A stretch of 64,000 bases of DNA from Pinus tabuliformis (GCA_031772625.1 CM062820.1:1076509369-1076573368); one strand, 5' to 3'; shown: positions 35,479 to 49,202, counted from the first letter of the stretch. Notes: generated by a model not told the origin, from the sequence alone. A program made the numbers and translations.

Positions 35479-38334
35479 TGTTGAAGTCAAAGGAAGGGCA
35501 ACAAAGAGACAATCAAGGATCAAGTTTCAAGAATGGCATCAAAGCAAGTTGAAGGTTATCAATGAAAAGAATCAAGCTATACATTGAAGAATCAAACCCT
35601 GATTTTGATCAAACCCTAGATTGAAGAAGCAGTCTACATCAGAAAGAGATTTTTTTTCTTAGTCATCAAAAGGCCACAAAGACCCTCATCAAGTTGTCTA
35701 CAAAGTAAGATAACTCGAAGGACCTTAAAAACGAAGATCACATCATTTTGGAGAAAGTTGAAACCCTAGAAGATGTTTTGATCTACACTACAAAATAAGG
35801 CTAAGTATACTGAAAGTGAGAAGGCATTGTCATCATCTTCAAGGTTGTAAAACAAGAAAGGATCATCTCCTTCCATTAGAAGAAGATCATCCGAGGAAGC
35901 AACAAATCATCCTCATCAAAATGGGAAACCTTTGCTATTGGAGAAAGGATTTTTGATTTGAAAGTAGATCATCCAAGAAGGAGATCTAATACATCTTCTT
36001 CAACCATCATCAAAGTGATCAAGTAGAAGAATTCATCTACACTTTTCAAGTAAGTGCCTTTCATTCTTTAATTTATTTAGTAAAATGACTTCGTATTTGC
36101 AAGGAGATCTATAAATTTGATGGGTCATCGAAATTCCTTACATGAAGAAGAAGGATAGACATAGTCCTCTTAGAAGTTGAACACATTGAACATATCTAAA
36201 GGTCTCCTCTGATTCATGGAAAGGGATACTCACGAAAGATCCCCTCATATAGCAATACTGGAGATATCAAAGAGATGCATATGATAAACTCATTATTTGA
36301 AGGTATGATAAGGAAGGTCACACGAACTAGATATGATCTACAGAAAAGTAAAGATATCAAAGAATGAACGATATCTTCATAAGATCTCATATACAATATC
36401 TAGGAAAGATGATATTCATCACGCACTAACTCATAATCAATGTAATAGATATCCATGGGATAATAAAATTTACCTCATTCAACTTATGATTTCTATACAA
36501 GATAGAAGAAAAAAGGTTGAAAGAAAAAGTCTTGAGGACTCAAACATTTGCTGGAAGGAAAGGAAGTTTGGAAAATTTTGGTACTCAGAAAAGGGGAAAG
36601 AGCATAGCTGAGATTCAGTGCTATGGAAGTAAAAGATTATGTACTCTAGAGGAAAGATTATTCTTAGTTTAAAAAGGAAAACAACAAGAAAAACAAAGAA
36701 GAAATCCATTTCACCGAAGAAATGGAGGAAGTTGAAAGAAGGAAAAAAAAGGAAGTAGAAGCATTAGAAGTAAGAGCTCATGACACCACCATAGGGAAAC
36801 ATGAAGCCGTTGGAACAAAATCTATGGTGATCAAATTTGAAGAATATAGCTCTTGTAGACCTCATTGAAAGATCAAAGGATGAAGTCATCCACGACAGGT
36901 CTCATCATACATCAGTTTAAAAGGAGAAATATCTACTATATAAGGATATGTGAGATGGAATTATCATTAAAGGATTCACCTATCAAGAAAGGGAGAAAGT
37001 GTTTCATCAGAAACTCCAACTTTTGGAGTTCATGGGATGATGGTATGATGACATGAGAAATGAAGCAGATCTAGGGGTTGAAAATCTTTTCAATCAAGGA
37101 AGCTACTGAAAGAAGGCTAGATGACCTAAAGGTAAAATGAGGTATGAATGCTTGTATTTAATATTATAAAGGCATGTCGTATGGTTGTAGGTAACATGGA
37201 CCACTACTTATATCTTGAGAAGCATGATCAAGGGAAAATGATATCCTCCTCTTAATGGATGCAGGAAGGCATAAGCCGCACTAGATGAAATCAACATAAT
37301 ATGTCCTCATATGAAGTATGAGGTCGTTGACTACAATTAAGGAACTCTGATTGGAATCTTGTGGGAATGGAATGTGCAAGGAAGGAATATATCGTGAGAT
37401 ATGAAACCATGATGAAGGAAATCAACATCCAAAATACCAAGAAGATTTGACTAGGAAATCTCCTGGAAACATATGAAGACTCTGATGGAAGTCTGAAAAA
37501 GATGGAGACCCTTGACAATGGATATCTTTGGGATATGTGTCAACATGTATGCAACATGCTAATACCTACATGAATATTTCATGATGAAGACCCATCTCAT
37601 AAGGTACTTCTTGATTTAATGTTATGTTTGGATTTCTTAAATAATATCTGGATGGGTTCATGCAGGGCTACTAGTATAAGAATTGTAAGTGCAAGTACAA
37701 CTAACATCCATGTGATGGATGGAAATCATTGAAATAAACATGATGAGGAAGAAGTAGAAATATGAAGAAGGTTCTAGATATATATCAAGAAGGCCACTTT
37801 CTCTGAAAAAAGGAATGACATGACGAACCAAGAAAGAAAGTGATGGATGGCTAATGCCCTACAAAAAAGAATCTCGACTGAATTCCATGACATCAAGAAA
37901 AGAAATTTATTAAGCAGCTGAAGGACCCACAAAGAATAAGTTGTTGATGAAAATATACTCCGTAGTTAAGAGGGAGCTCTGACAAGTCCTAATTAAGAGG
38001 GATCTTGGGAAATTCCTTGATCAGAGGGAGCTTGGGTACATTGCTTTACAGGAATGGGCATATATTCCCTAGTTGAGAGGGAGAGATAGACACAACATTC
38101 TTGTCTTCACTTGGGAAGAAAGAATGGAGGATTGGGTAATCATCTGGAATCTGATACTCTTTAAGGATGTGTCGGGAATCCAAGATAAGAGTAGGAAAGA
38201 GGACCAATATTCTTTGAGGGCTGGGAACCCAAGATAAGAATGGTCCTAAAAGTTCATACTCAGAGAACACCCGGGTGGGTATGTACCTTGAGAGACAATG
38301 ATGAAGGTGTCTATAGTCATTGTTTAAGCCAAGA
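35479..38334 (+). mobile_element. Coding-poor interior of the LARD-like element (copy 1)
   Basis: The plus strand is purine-rich, with no protease, polymerase or integrase motif. One segment keeps a long, mostly open frame interrupted by a few stops at about 36836-37110 (NIALVDLIERSKDEVIHD, then KGFTYQEREKVFHQKLQLLE). A second lies just upstream in another frame at about 36719-36860 (VERRKKKEVEALEVRAHD). Both occur in copy 2. They may be remains of an unidentified element protein. I cannot assign them. Confidence 0.6.
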
Positions 38335-39643
38335 GAAATCCTAATCTTGCTGGTGATTTTGTAGTGGAAAGAGAATTCTTAATCTTGACGCATTTGATTT
38401 GAAGACTTCTCACTGTGGTGAATGAAATGGTGTGGTGCTCGGATATTGACCCATCTTTGACCCTGCAAATAAGTTTGTTTGGTTAGTTTATTTATTTAAA
38501 AAACAAATTAAGTTGAGAAGTTTTCTGCGTTCGAGGCATGGTTTCTTATAACTTTTTTAAAGCTTACTCTAATTGATAGAAGTTTTAGCCTTCAAGGTTT
38601 ATTTATTTATTCCATGTCTGTAAAAAAAAAAAAAGTTATAAGTTGGACTGGTATAATTTATAAATTTAGTGTATAAGGTGTTTATTAAAAATTATATTTA
38701 TTTATGTGTTGTATGTTAGATAAAAAAAGTTACAATTTCATTAAAAATTATATTTTTGGATTTTCTTGATTTTAAGAAAAATAAATATATTTATTTTTCC
38801 ATAGAAACTCTTAATTTTATTTAGACAAAAGAAATTACTATATTTTGCAAATGTGAAATCTTATTCCAAAGAAGACCTAGGGAAGAGCACAAGCCCTCCA
38901 AAAACAAATCAACACATTTGTTATTAAAACTACTATTTTTTAATATATTTAATGATAATTTTCAAAGTTAAGTATTACTAGCAATTGCCCCAAAAGATGC
39001 AAAGATACACTGAAAGAATAGAAGATTTGGGAAGATCATCTCCCCAAGAATAGTGCAAAAAATTACCTCATAATTAAATTTTAGAATTCGAAATTTCAAA
39101 AAACAATTAATAATATAAATAATCATAAATTTTTATTTATAAAAAACAAATAAGTAAATAAATTTAATTACATTCAACATAACAATGACAAACAAATATT
39201 CATTTTTACTAAAACTTTACATGCACACAAAATTTGTAATAAAATCTAAATTTTACACCTTGTTTAATTTTAAATATAGAATTTATAACGATTTTATTGT
39301 CCCAACATGATGAACAACAAATAATGTCACAATGTGACGAACAATAAATGATATGGCAATTGGACAAAAAAATGATGTCGTAATGTGACAAACAACAAAT
39401 TCCATCACCCATGTGACGAACAACAAATGACTTTGCAATGTGATGAACAATGAATGTTGTCACAATGTGATGAATAACAAACAACATTGCAATGTTATGA
39501 CATCAAAATGTGATGAACAACAAATGTCATCACAATGTGATAAACAACAAGTGTTGTGATAATGTGACAAAAAAAAAACAACGTTGTAATATGATGAACC
39601 ATAAATGTCTTTGTAATTTAAAAAAAATGACCTCCTTAGCAAG
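38335..39643. other. Spacer between the duplication copies
   Basis: AT-rich and non-coding. It contains the second 46-base direct repeat (38455-38500) and a minisatellite (39305-39610). The first 120 bases have no counterpart after copy 2. Confidence 0.6.
39305..39610. repeat. Minisatellite of about 31-base units
   Basis: About ten diverged units built on caatgtgatgaacaacaaat. Minus-strand frames through it are open only because of the repeat. Confidence 0.8.
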
Positions 39644-42600
39644 GTGACCCAGGATCAAACCTCACGAGGGGTGGTTGTGCCCTGTGTAAGGGGATGAGAC
39701 ATGCTAAAAAATCCAATCAATCTCCTTGTCAAATTTGCTATCAATTTAAATATTGCAATCAAAATGCTTTGTTATCAAATTAAAACCAAAAGGCCAAACT
39801 GGGTCTTTGCAAAGCTCCCATCACCGTTTTTCTATTCCAATAGAGTGTATAGAAAAATTAAATGTATTTTATTGAAATATTTATAGTAAAATTGGTGTGT
39901 ATATGAAAATTAAAGTTGTGATCACAAAATTTGAAGCCAAAAGGTATAGTAGTTCATGTTATTTGATAAATAATTTATTTACTTCTTCTTACTCTAAGTT
40001 ATATGCATTATAAATAAGTAGTTTTTCTGATGCATTATATTGGTAAATAAAATGGGGTTCACAGTCCCCCAAGCAATGGAAGTGTGGCCAGTCCTTGATT
40101 TATTAATATTAATATTTTAGATCTTCTAGCCACTAGTTCAGGATTTGATAGTGTGCCTATATTGCTCAACATTCTCGAGATATATTGAATATGTACCAAG
40201 TTATCTACTTTAATAATATATTACAAACATTCCATGAAAATTCTTTGAAATTGTGCTTTAAATAACATCCATAGTGTTCATTATGGTAACACTATAAATT
40301 AAGTGCAACCATGAAAATATTCACATCGATTGTTATCTATTTCTATTATTGTAAATATTATTATAATATTATTTCTATTTTTATTATTGTAATATTATTG
40401 ACATTGAGTGTAAATATTATCGTATTTCTATTTGAGAAATAAATATATTCACATTGACTATTATTTACAATTTTTTACAATTTCACTCTGCACTTCTGGA
40501 GCAAAAAGGGAAGTAAAAAAACAATTTAAATATCACGTAACAACCCAGCAAAAAATAGTGAGCTCAAAGGTGAAACTTGAAAGGTAGAAATTTACTTGAA
40601 TATAATGTTCAACTATATCAACTATATATAATGTTCGAAGAATGAATTTTTTTAAAGGAGAAACATGAATATAATGTTCTATGTTTGGAAGACATTTCTT
40701 TACTTAATGGATTTATATGGACACTTTTCCTTTTTTACTCTAATATCCCCAAATAATTGACCCCAGTTGGACCAATTTAAAAAAAAAAAAAAATTAATAA
40801 AAATAAAGAGCGAAGAACACATGGTTTTTGCCCTAGGTAATTATCCACCTAGGGTAATTGCTCATAGTTTTCTTCCGAATAGCAAAGATTTAAAAGCAGG
40901 AGGAGAATTGAGAGAAAGACATGGATTTGGAATTTTTCTCTTGGCATTGATTTGGAAACTCAAGTGATTTTTCAAGAAAAAAGGGTCTCAGGTGAGATCT
41001 TTCACGCTAAATTTGGTGGGGTTGAGCCTCACGTTAGTCAACAAACCTAGTTTTGGTGGTTCTTGAAATCACCCTAGATGGCATTAGTATTTTGTATTTT
41101 TTAGGGAATGAGGATTATTTGAATGATCATCTATGAGTCTGTGGGTTTTGGTTGTTTTGTAGGGATAAATAGAGTTGAGTCACATCCTCGCGACAGGTGT
41201 TCATCACTACATTTGGATCCGAGGCTGCGGGCCTATACAGTTGGGAACCGACAAACAAATACAACCCATTAGGCCATACCCTATCGCACATTGTTTATAG
41301 TCGAAATGGTCTTATTGACCACAGTTGCAATGATCCAGAGGTGGCAAGCTACAATGAAAACACCATAGGCCGGAGATCATGAATTATATTTGGCAGAAAT
41401 ATCATGTGGTGAAGTTCTAGCCATGAGTTATATTCAGCAAAGTCGTACATAATCCGAGGGTGCATAGCAATAATTTATCGTCAATTAATTACAGTGCTCC
41501 TCTCATTGGTTGGGTTGCAGGAGCTAAAGGATTATTTAATTTATTGATGCAATTGGGAGGCACTGGAGTTAAGGGTCGAGGCCATTCATCTATCTTTGTC
41601 ACTATCGAGGTCTCCCACGAGCAGGTAGAACGACGACAACTTCATCCGCGTCGCTAGCCATTGAGCCATTCGCATAGGGGCGTATCTATTGTAAAATGTA
41701 ACTACATTCAGTCTTCATAATGACATGTAATTGTGACTTTTGTAAATGATATAATAAAATTATTATTGTAAACCTTGCTTCGTGGGTTTTATTAGTAAGA
41801 GATTTTATTTGTTTATGGCTCCCATTAAGAGCCTTAAGATTTATTATTAAGCCAAAGAGTCAATGTCATGTATGAAGAGCTCTTCTTGAGCATGAGTCAA
41901 TGTATATGAGTCTATGAATATGTCTAGTTAGCCCTCCAATGACAAGCACTTGCCATCCTCTTCAAATTTGGCCTCCAAATTGTGTGGAAATATCATGTCG
42001 GCTTGCATCATTAGACACATCCATTCATACTATCATGTCAGCTTAATATGTGAGAAAAATTACAATATATACCCAGCTAGGATCTTCACATAAGGGTAGT
42101 GAAGAACTTAGATCCTTCTGAAGTTTCGGAGGGTAGTCACATAAATGATTTTGGATGTCACAATGAAGAGGTTTCAGAGGTGTGTCCACAGTTTAGGAAT
42201 TCAGAACCTCTGCAATTTTGGGTGGGTACAGTCTCTGAGATTTTCGCATATCAATCATAGTGAATATGTTTGATATTAATCTGAGATCTAAATACGAAAT
42301 CATAGTCAACAATCCATGGATCTCTCTAAAGTTTTTGATGAATAATTGCAGTCATCAAGTTTGGATCTCCACAAAAGTACAAGTATGATCTCTCTGAAAT
42401 TGGGCCACAGTCATAGTAAAGGATTCATGTGAAGATACATAAGGAACAACGAGGAAATAATTAGGGCTAGTCACAGAAACATGAAGAAATGTTTCGATTT
42501 CCTAACAAGGAATAACAATCCAATGGAGATACTATAGTTCAGTGGCATTAAGGAAATTCAAATATTTGTGCTACACAGTTTGGACAAGTATAAACATATT

Positions 42601-45001
42601 ACAGTTTGAGGAAACTACTGATTGGTAATATGAAGACTGAGTTTTGGTCTTATCTAAAGAATAACTCAGTACCATCACAAAAGTAAGGTCTCATGACAAT
42701 GGGGAGGTCTCACAAAAGGAGATCACAATGTGAAGACAATGATAATATTTTGATGATGACAATGTCTCGTTGCTTAGAAGGTCGAAGAGGAAGAGGAGTC
42801 AAGAAGAAGAAGGTTGAATTTCTAGACATAGTCCTCTTAGAAGTTGAACACATTGAACATATCTAAAGGTCTCCTCTGATTCATGGAAATGGATACTCAC
42901 GAAAGATCCCCTCATATAGAAATACTGGAGATATCAAAGAGATGCATATGATAAACTCATTATTTGAAGGTATGATAAGGAAGGTCACATGAATTAGATA
43001 TGATCTACATAAAATTAAAGATATCAAAGAATGTACTATATCTTCATAAGATATCATATACAATATCTAGGAAAGATGATATTCATCACGCACTAACTCA
43101 TAATCAATGTAATAGATATCCATGGGATAATAAAATTTACCTCATTCAACTTGTGATTTCTATACAAGATAGAAGAAAAAAGGTTGAGAGAAAAAGTCTT
43201 GAGGACTCAAACATTTGCTGGAAGGAAAGGAAGTTTGGAAAATTTTGGTACTCAGAAAAGGGAAAGGAGCATAGCCGAGATTCAGTGCGATGGAAGTAAA
43301 AGATTATGTACTCTAGAGGAAAGATTATTCTTAGTTTAAAAAGGAAAACAACAAAAAAAACAAAGAAGAAATCCATTTCACCGAAGAAATGGAGGAAGTT
43401 GAAAGAAGGAAGAAAAAGGAAGTAGAAGCATTAGAAGTAAGAGCTCATGACACCACCATAGGGAAACATGAAGCCGTTGGAACAAAATCTATGGTGATCA
43501 ACTTTGAAGAATATAGCTCTTGTAGACCTCATTGAAAGATCAAAGGACGAAGTCATCCACGACAGGTCTCATCATACATCAGTTTAAAAGGAGAAATATC
43601 TAGTATATAAGTATATGTGAGATGGAATTCTCATTAAAGGATTCACCTATCAAGAAAGGAAGAAAGTGTTTCATCAGAAACTCCAACTTTTGGAGTTCAT
43701 GGGATGATGGTATGATGACATGAGAAATGAAGCAGATCTAGGGGTTGAAAATCTTTTCAATCAAGGAAGCTACTGAAAGAAGGCTAGATGACCTAAAGGT
43801 AAAATGAGGTATGAATGCTTGTATTTAATATTATAAAGGCATGTCGTATGGTTGTAGGTAACATGGACCACTACTTATATCTTGAGAAGCATGATCAAGG
43901 GAAAATGATATCCTCCTCTTAATGGATGCAAGAAGGCATAAGCCGCACTAGATGAAATCAACATAATATGTCCTCATATGAAGTATGAGGTCGTTAACTA
44001 CAATTAAGGAACTTTGATTGGAATCTTGTGGGAATGGAATATGTAAGGAAGGAATATATCGTGAGATATGAAACCATGATGAAGGCAATCAACATCCAAA
44101 ATACCAAGAAGATTTGACTAGGAAATCTCCTAGAAACATATGAAGACTTTGATGGAAGTCTGAAAAAGATGGAGCCCCTTGACAATGGATATCTTTGGGA
44201 TATGTGTCAACATGTATGTAGCATGCTAATACCTACATGAATATTTCATGATGAAGAGCCACCTCATAAGGTACTTCTTGATTTAATTTTATGTTTGGAT
44301 TTCTTGAATAATATCTGGATGGGTTCATGCAGGGCTACTAGTACAAGAATTGTAAGTGCAAGTACAACTAACATTCATGTGGTGGATGGAAATCATTGAA
44401 ATAAACATGATGAGGAAGAAGTAGCAATATGAAGAATGTTCTAGATATATATCAAGAAGGCCACTTTCTCTAAAAAAAGGAATGACATGACGAACCAAGA
44501 AAGAAAGTGATGGATGGCTAATGCCCTACAAAGAAGAATCTCGACTGAATTCCATGACATCAAGAAAAGAAATTTATTAAGTAGCTGAAGGACCCACAAA
44601 GAATAAGTAGTTGATGAAAATATACTCCGTAGTTAAGAGGGAGCTCTGACAAGTCCTAATTAAGAGGGATCTTGGGAAATTCCTTGATCAGAGGGAGCTT
44701 GGGTCCATTCCTTTACAGGAATGGGCATATATTCCCTAGTTGAGAGGGAGAGATAGACACAACATTCTTGTTTTCACTTGGGAAGAAAGAATGGAGGATT
44801 GGGTAATCATCTGGAATCCGATACTCTTTAAGGATGTGTCGGGAATCCAAGATAAGAGTAGGAAAGAGGACCAATATTCTTTGAGGGATGGGAACCCAAG
44901 ATAAGAATGGTCCTAAAAGTTCATACTCAGAGAACACCCGGGTGGGTATGTACCTTGAGAGACAATGATGAAGGTGTCTATAGTCATTGTTTAAGCCAAG
45001 A
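39644..45001 (+). repeat. Tandem duplication, copy 2
   Basis: Counterpart of 31960-38334. It keeps the SINE fragment (39644-39718), the flank, part of the LTR (41687-42822) and the interior (42823 onward). About 1.0 kb spanning the LTR end, the PBS and the start of the interior is deleted at 42822/42823. Confidence 0.95.
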
Positions 45002-45164
45002 TTGTGTTTTGATCTGATGAGAGATGGAGCTGTCAGTCAAGGCCTTTCTATGGAAACAATGTTAGTTACTATGATGTTATCCAGATGGGTTACCAATCCA
45101 ATTATTCTTATGGGAAATTATTTAGATTGAAAATGACAAAGTATTATTATGAATACCTCCCTAG

Positions 45165-45175
45165 TTAAGAGGGAG
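45165..45175 (+). promoter_or_regulatory. Purine-rich tract before the 3' LTR
   Basis: ttaagagggag directly precedes TGTTGTAAAATG, the expected place for the PPT. Confidence 0.65.
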
Positions 45176-46474
45176 TGTTGTAAAATGTAACTAGGTTCGG
45201 TCTTTATAATGACATGTAATTGTGACTTTTTAAATGATGTAATAAAATTATTATTATAAGCCTTGCTTTATGGGTTTCATGAGGAAGAGATTTTATTTGC
45301 TTATGGCTCCCATTAAGAGCCTTGGGATTTATTATTAAGTCAAAGAATCAATGTGATGTATGAAGATCTCTTCTTGAGTATGAGTCAATGTATATGAGTC
45401 TATGAATATGTATATTTAGCCTTCCAATGACAAGCACTTGCCATCCTCTTCAAAGTCGGCCTCCAAATTGTGTGGAAATATCATACCAGCTTGCATCAAT
45501 AGACACATCCATTCATATTGTCATGTTGGTTTAATATCTGGGACGGATTACTATACATACCCCGCTAGGATCTTCACATAAGGGCAGTGAAGAACTCGTA
45601 TCCTTATGAAGTTTTGGAGGCCATTCACATAAAGGATTTCAAATGTCACGGTGAAGAAGTTTCAGAGGTCCTTCCACAGTTCAAGAATTCAGATCCTCTG
45701 CATATTAATCATAGTGAAGAAGTTCAATCTTACTCTGAGATCCGAATAGGAAATCACAGTCAAAAGTTTGTGGTTCTCTTTAAATTTTTGGATGAATAAT
45801 TGCAATCATCAAGTTTGGATATCCACAGAAGTACAAGTATGATATCTCATTCGGGCCACAGTCATAGTAAATGAGTCATGTGAATATACATAAGGAACAA
45901 TGAGGAAATAATTAGGGCTAATCACAAAACCATGAAGAAAGGTTTTGATGTCCTAATCTAAAGACTGAGTTTCGGTCCTATCTAAAGAAGAACTCAGTAC
46001 CATCACAGAAGTAAGGTCACATGACAATTGGGAGGTCTCACAAAAGGAGATCACGATGTGAAGACAACGATAATATTTTGATGATGACAATGTCTCATTG
46101 CTCAGAAGGTCGAAGAGGAAGAGGAGGAGTCAAGAAGAAGATAGTTGAATGTCAATGAGGACGTGTGTCTTAGTCTTGGAGTGGCTATTAGGTCAATGGT
46201 ATTGGTCTTTGTGTTTGTCAATTGGAATCTCTATATAAAGAATGTGCGTTGGTTTTCCTCTCAAAGAGTGAGAGGATTTTGGCCTTGGTAGAGAGCCAAC
46301 ATCTTGTGTTCTTGTCTCTTTTGTTTTGGTAACTATTTGATGAAGTAAGAAAAGACACACTAATAATAATAATAAGAGAAGATTGTGCTAATAAGAAAAA
46401 GTAAAAAGTACCTCACAAATAGTTATCATCGTCAGAAGAATCTTATTAACCTCATTGCCCTAGATTCTTCAACA
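45176..46474 (+). repeat. 3' LTR of the LARD-like element
   Basis: 1299 bases, TGTTGTAAAATG to TTCTTCAACA. It matches the LTR at 34004-35460 apart from indels. A TATA-like ctatataaag lies at 46231-46240, better preserved than in the 5' LTR. A short open frame at 45587-45799 has no recognised product. Confidence 0.92.
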
Positions 46475-46607
46475 ATATCAAATCAAAATAAAGCTAAACT
46501 GCATATTTGATATATTATAAATTAATGTTTTTAGCGTCTTGGTTGGTTTTAAAAGTTTCAATTTCAAATTTAAAATTAAAAAAGTTTTTAATATATTGTT
46601 TTGTTAA

Positions 46608-46757
46608 AAGAAAAATTGTAAGATTCGCAGGACTACATCTTCATTATGTCCAATGTATCACCCCAATTGGGGCAGGGAATTGAACCAGTGACTTTGCATC
46701 AAGGAGTGCCTTAACAAGGAACCCGATCACCATCTATCCAAGACCCTGTGGACATTT
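46608..46757 (-). mobile_element. Probable tRNA-derived SINE, minus strand
   Basis: Read on the minus strand it has a box A-like segment (ttggatagatggtgatcggg) and, at normal spacing, a box B-like ggttcaattcc (46675-46686) that fits the GGTTCRANNCC consensus. A candidate 9-base TSD ttttgttaa lies at 46599-46607 and 46758-46766. The 3' end lacks a poly(A) tail but is A/T-rich. It is a different family from the SINE at 30.5 kb. Confidence 0.6.
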
Positions 46758-46766
46758 TTTTGTTAA

Positions 46767-47190
46767 TTTAAATTAAGCATATATTAATTATTAAATTAAA
46801 TTAATATATTAAAAAAATAGATATTTTATCACATGATGAGAAAATTTAAAATTTAATTATTTAGATAAGCTTGTATAATTTGGAATAGATTTTAGGAATT
46901 TTAATTTAATTATAAATAATTATTAGGTAGATGTTAGGGATTTAACCTCCATGAAATATTCTAGAATTTTCATAGTAGTATACACAAATCAATGATTGAG
47001 ACTTAACTCCAAAATAGTTGTCCTTTTTACCCTTTTAATTAAATTAATTAATTAAAAAAATTGTTAAATGAACAAGTGTCATATGAAATGAGTTATGTTT
47101 TTTTGGGCATGTAGTAATGATAAGTCATAGTAATGGCCCATGATATTATAAACTCTTTGAATGTGATAGGATCCACATTGTCTTTATCTT
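46767..47190. other. Non-coding AT-rich stretch
   Basis: No gene or motif seen between the SINE-like element and the next LTR. Confidence 0.5.
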
Positions 47191-49183
47191 TGTAACCACC
47201 CCTCCCATATCTACCCACTTTCACCAACCTATTGGGCTAAGCATGTGAGAAGGAGTTACTATGATATGATTCAACATCCTAGATCACCTTAAGGAAGTGG
47301 AATAAAAACACCCAAACTTTGCTAACTTCCGTTAAGTGATGGATGACCCCCAAGGCCTAAACCACCCTTCAAGGTGCCCAAACTGTGAGTTAAACCTCTG
47401 TTTCAGTGTCTTGGACTCCCATAAACTGGCACAACATTGCAAAAATTTGAATGCAACCCTCCAGTCGCATGCATAAGCCTGTAAGGGAGTGACTGCAATC
47501 TTTTTCACCCAGTTCTATGCCTGCGACCGCGAGATTTGAGGCACTTTTTCAAGGCTAGTATCCAGACCACTGCCCATAACTTAATGAAACTTTCCAAAAC
47601 AATGAATGACACTAGGACAAAGCCATCAATGCAAAACTTAGATAATAACTTGACCTAACCAGACCTAACCATGATAATCATTCCATCAAACACATCATAA
47701 ACATGTAATCTATAGGTCATGGATGCATATTTCAACATAGTGATCTCATACTTATCTGAGAATCATAAAGAAGTTATGATGCCCTCTCACAATAGTTGCA
47801 TTATCATCTATTAGGTCATACATTCATTAACCATTCATTTACTAATAAAAACATGATGAGAGCCATAACTAAAGTATGTCATAAAACCATGTTTATAACT
47901 AGCATATAACCAAAATAATAACAATGATAGAACAACCATTAAAGACAAATAATAACAAGTATAACTACTCATTAAATACAAGAGGAAAATAACACATATT
48001 AACATATGTAAAAACCAACCAAGCCAGGGACTTCCACCTACCACCCAACCAAAGATGGGGGTGAACGAAATCTTTCTTTCAGTTGATCATCCCCGTGCCA
48101 TATTCCAAGCATGAATGTAGAACTCGCAAAAAAACAACTAGGGATTCCTCAGGATTTATGCATATCTCTGCATTATCGGTCAAGGGATTTCTAGGCCCGA
48201 AACCCTCACCTATACAACCAAGATTTACCACAAACTGGTCAAAGGATTCCTAGGCCAAAACATAAGCATACACTATCAGGATTTATCGCAATCCCACCAA
48301 AGCCATTCAAGGAATCACTAGTCCTTAAAGAAACATGTATGCCTTTGGATTTTTTCACCAATACCTTGAGGAATTTTCCCATCTCCACCCTCAAGCTTTA
48401 CCACATATCCGACCATTACCAATCAAGGGATTCCTAGCACCTTGGGAATTTTCATGAGAATGCCTCACTCAGTTACAAACCCATTCAGAAATACATCTAA
48501 ACTAAATGAAATAACCCCATCACACAATGGCTATCCGGAAATAGAAAGGCAAGGATGAAAACCAATTTCACACCTAGAAAAACCCATGTCAATGATAACA
48601 AGAGAACCAAACAAACACATGCATATAACATGCATGCCAAAAATAGAAAGGAAATCATACATGCAACTCGAGACCTGCAAGTAATCCCACTGTAGACGTT
48701 TGATCCAACTCTTCCTTTCTTGATATTTTCTTTCCTTTGATTTCTTTTCCTTCCTTTGCCTTTCTTTCTCCAATGCTAGAGTGCTCCAATAAAGTTCTAA
48801 GTGAGAGATAGATAGAGAGAGTAGAGAGAGCTTCACCATAGAACTGTCAAAAGTATGTGAACTGATCCTCATAATCCTTTTTATTATTGAGCCCTATATT
48901 TTCTCCATTTTCCTCTATTTTCTCTTCAATTTCCTCCTCATGAAAATATGTGACCTTTCACCTTCCTTTTGTCCTATTTTCCATTATTTTCATAAATAAA
49001 ATGCTAATTAGTGCCTCTTTTCGTTTTCAAATCATTTTCTAGTGCCTTTTCCAATTTCCTTAGCCATAATAAACCAAATGAACACTTGCTAGGATGTTTT
49101 TCCAAACATTCAACTTGGAATACATGTCCCATGACCTTGGTCTTATTTTTTTTTACATGGAATTTCAACTAGGGGTTGTTACA
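47191..49183. repeat. LTR, same family as 11318-13283 (copy 2, apparently solo)
   Basis: It starts TGTAACCACCCC and ends GGGGTTGTTACA, 1993 bases. Neither side shows the triplicated PBS units or a coding interior, so it looks solo. The flanking pentamers atctt and aaacc do not match, so it may have formed by recombination between different elements or lost its TSD. An open frame at 48531-48872 (minus) has no recognised product. Confidence 0.85.
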
Positions 49184-49202
49184 AAACCCTCTCCCTTGGG
49201 GG

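Larger units (their letters stand above)
31960..38334 (+). repeat. Tandem duplication, copy 1
   Basis: It matches 39644-45001 almost base for base. It contains a SINE fragment (31960-32038), a 2-kb flank, a LARD-like 5' LTR (34004-35460), the PBS and part of the interior. Copy 2 lacks the bases equivalent to 35143-36155. Homology starts within SINE sequence and ends at ttaagccaaga. Confidence 0.95.
41687..46474 (+). mobile_element. LARD-like LTR element, damaged, ending in its 3' LTR
   Basis: A truncated 5' LTR (41687-42822), a coding-poor interior and an intact 3' LTR (45176-46474). The pentamers are gtatc before the 5' LTR and atatc after the 3' LTR. If the TSD reading is right, this is the original insertion, and copy 1 is a duplicate of its left part made before the 1-kb deletion. 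Confidence 0.8.

Noticed and set aside
39209-39642. His/Ser/Cys-rich minus-strand frames
   Set aside because: They are produced by the 31-base minisatellite.
46620-46760. tRNA gene
   Set aside because: Box B fits, but no cloverleaf arms or acceptor stem could be paired around it. SINE-like origin is more likely.
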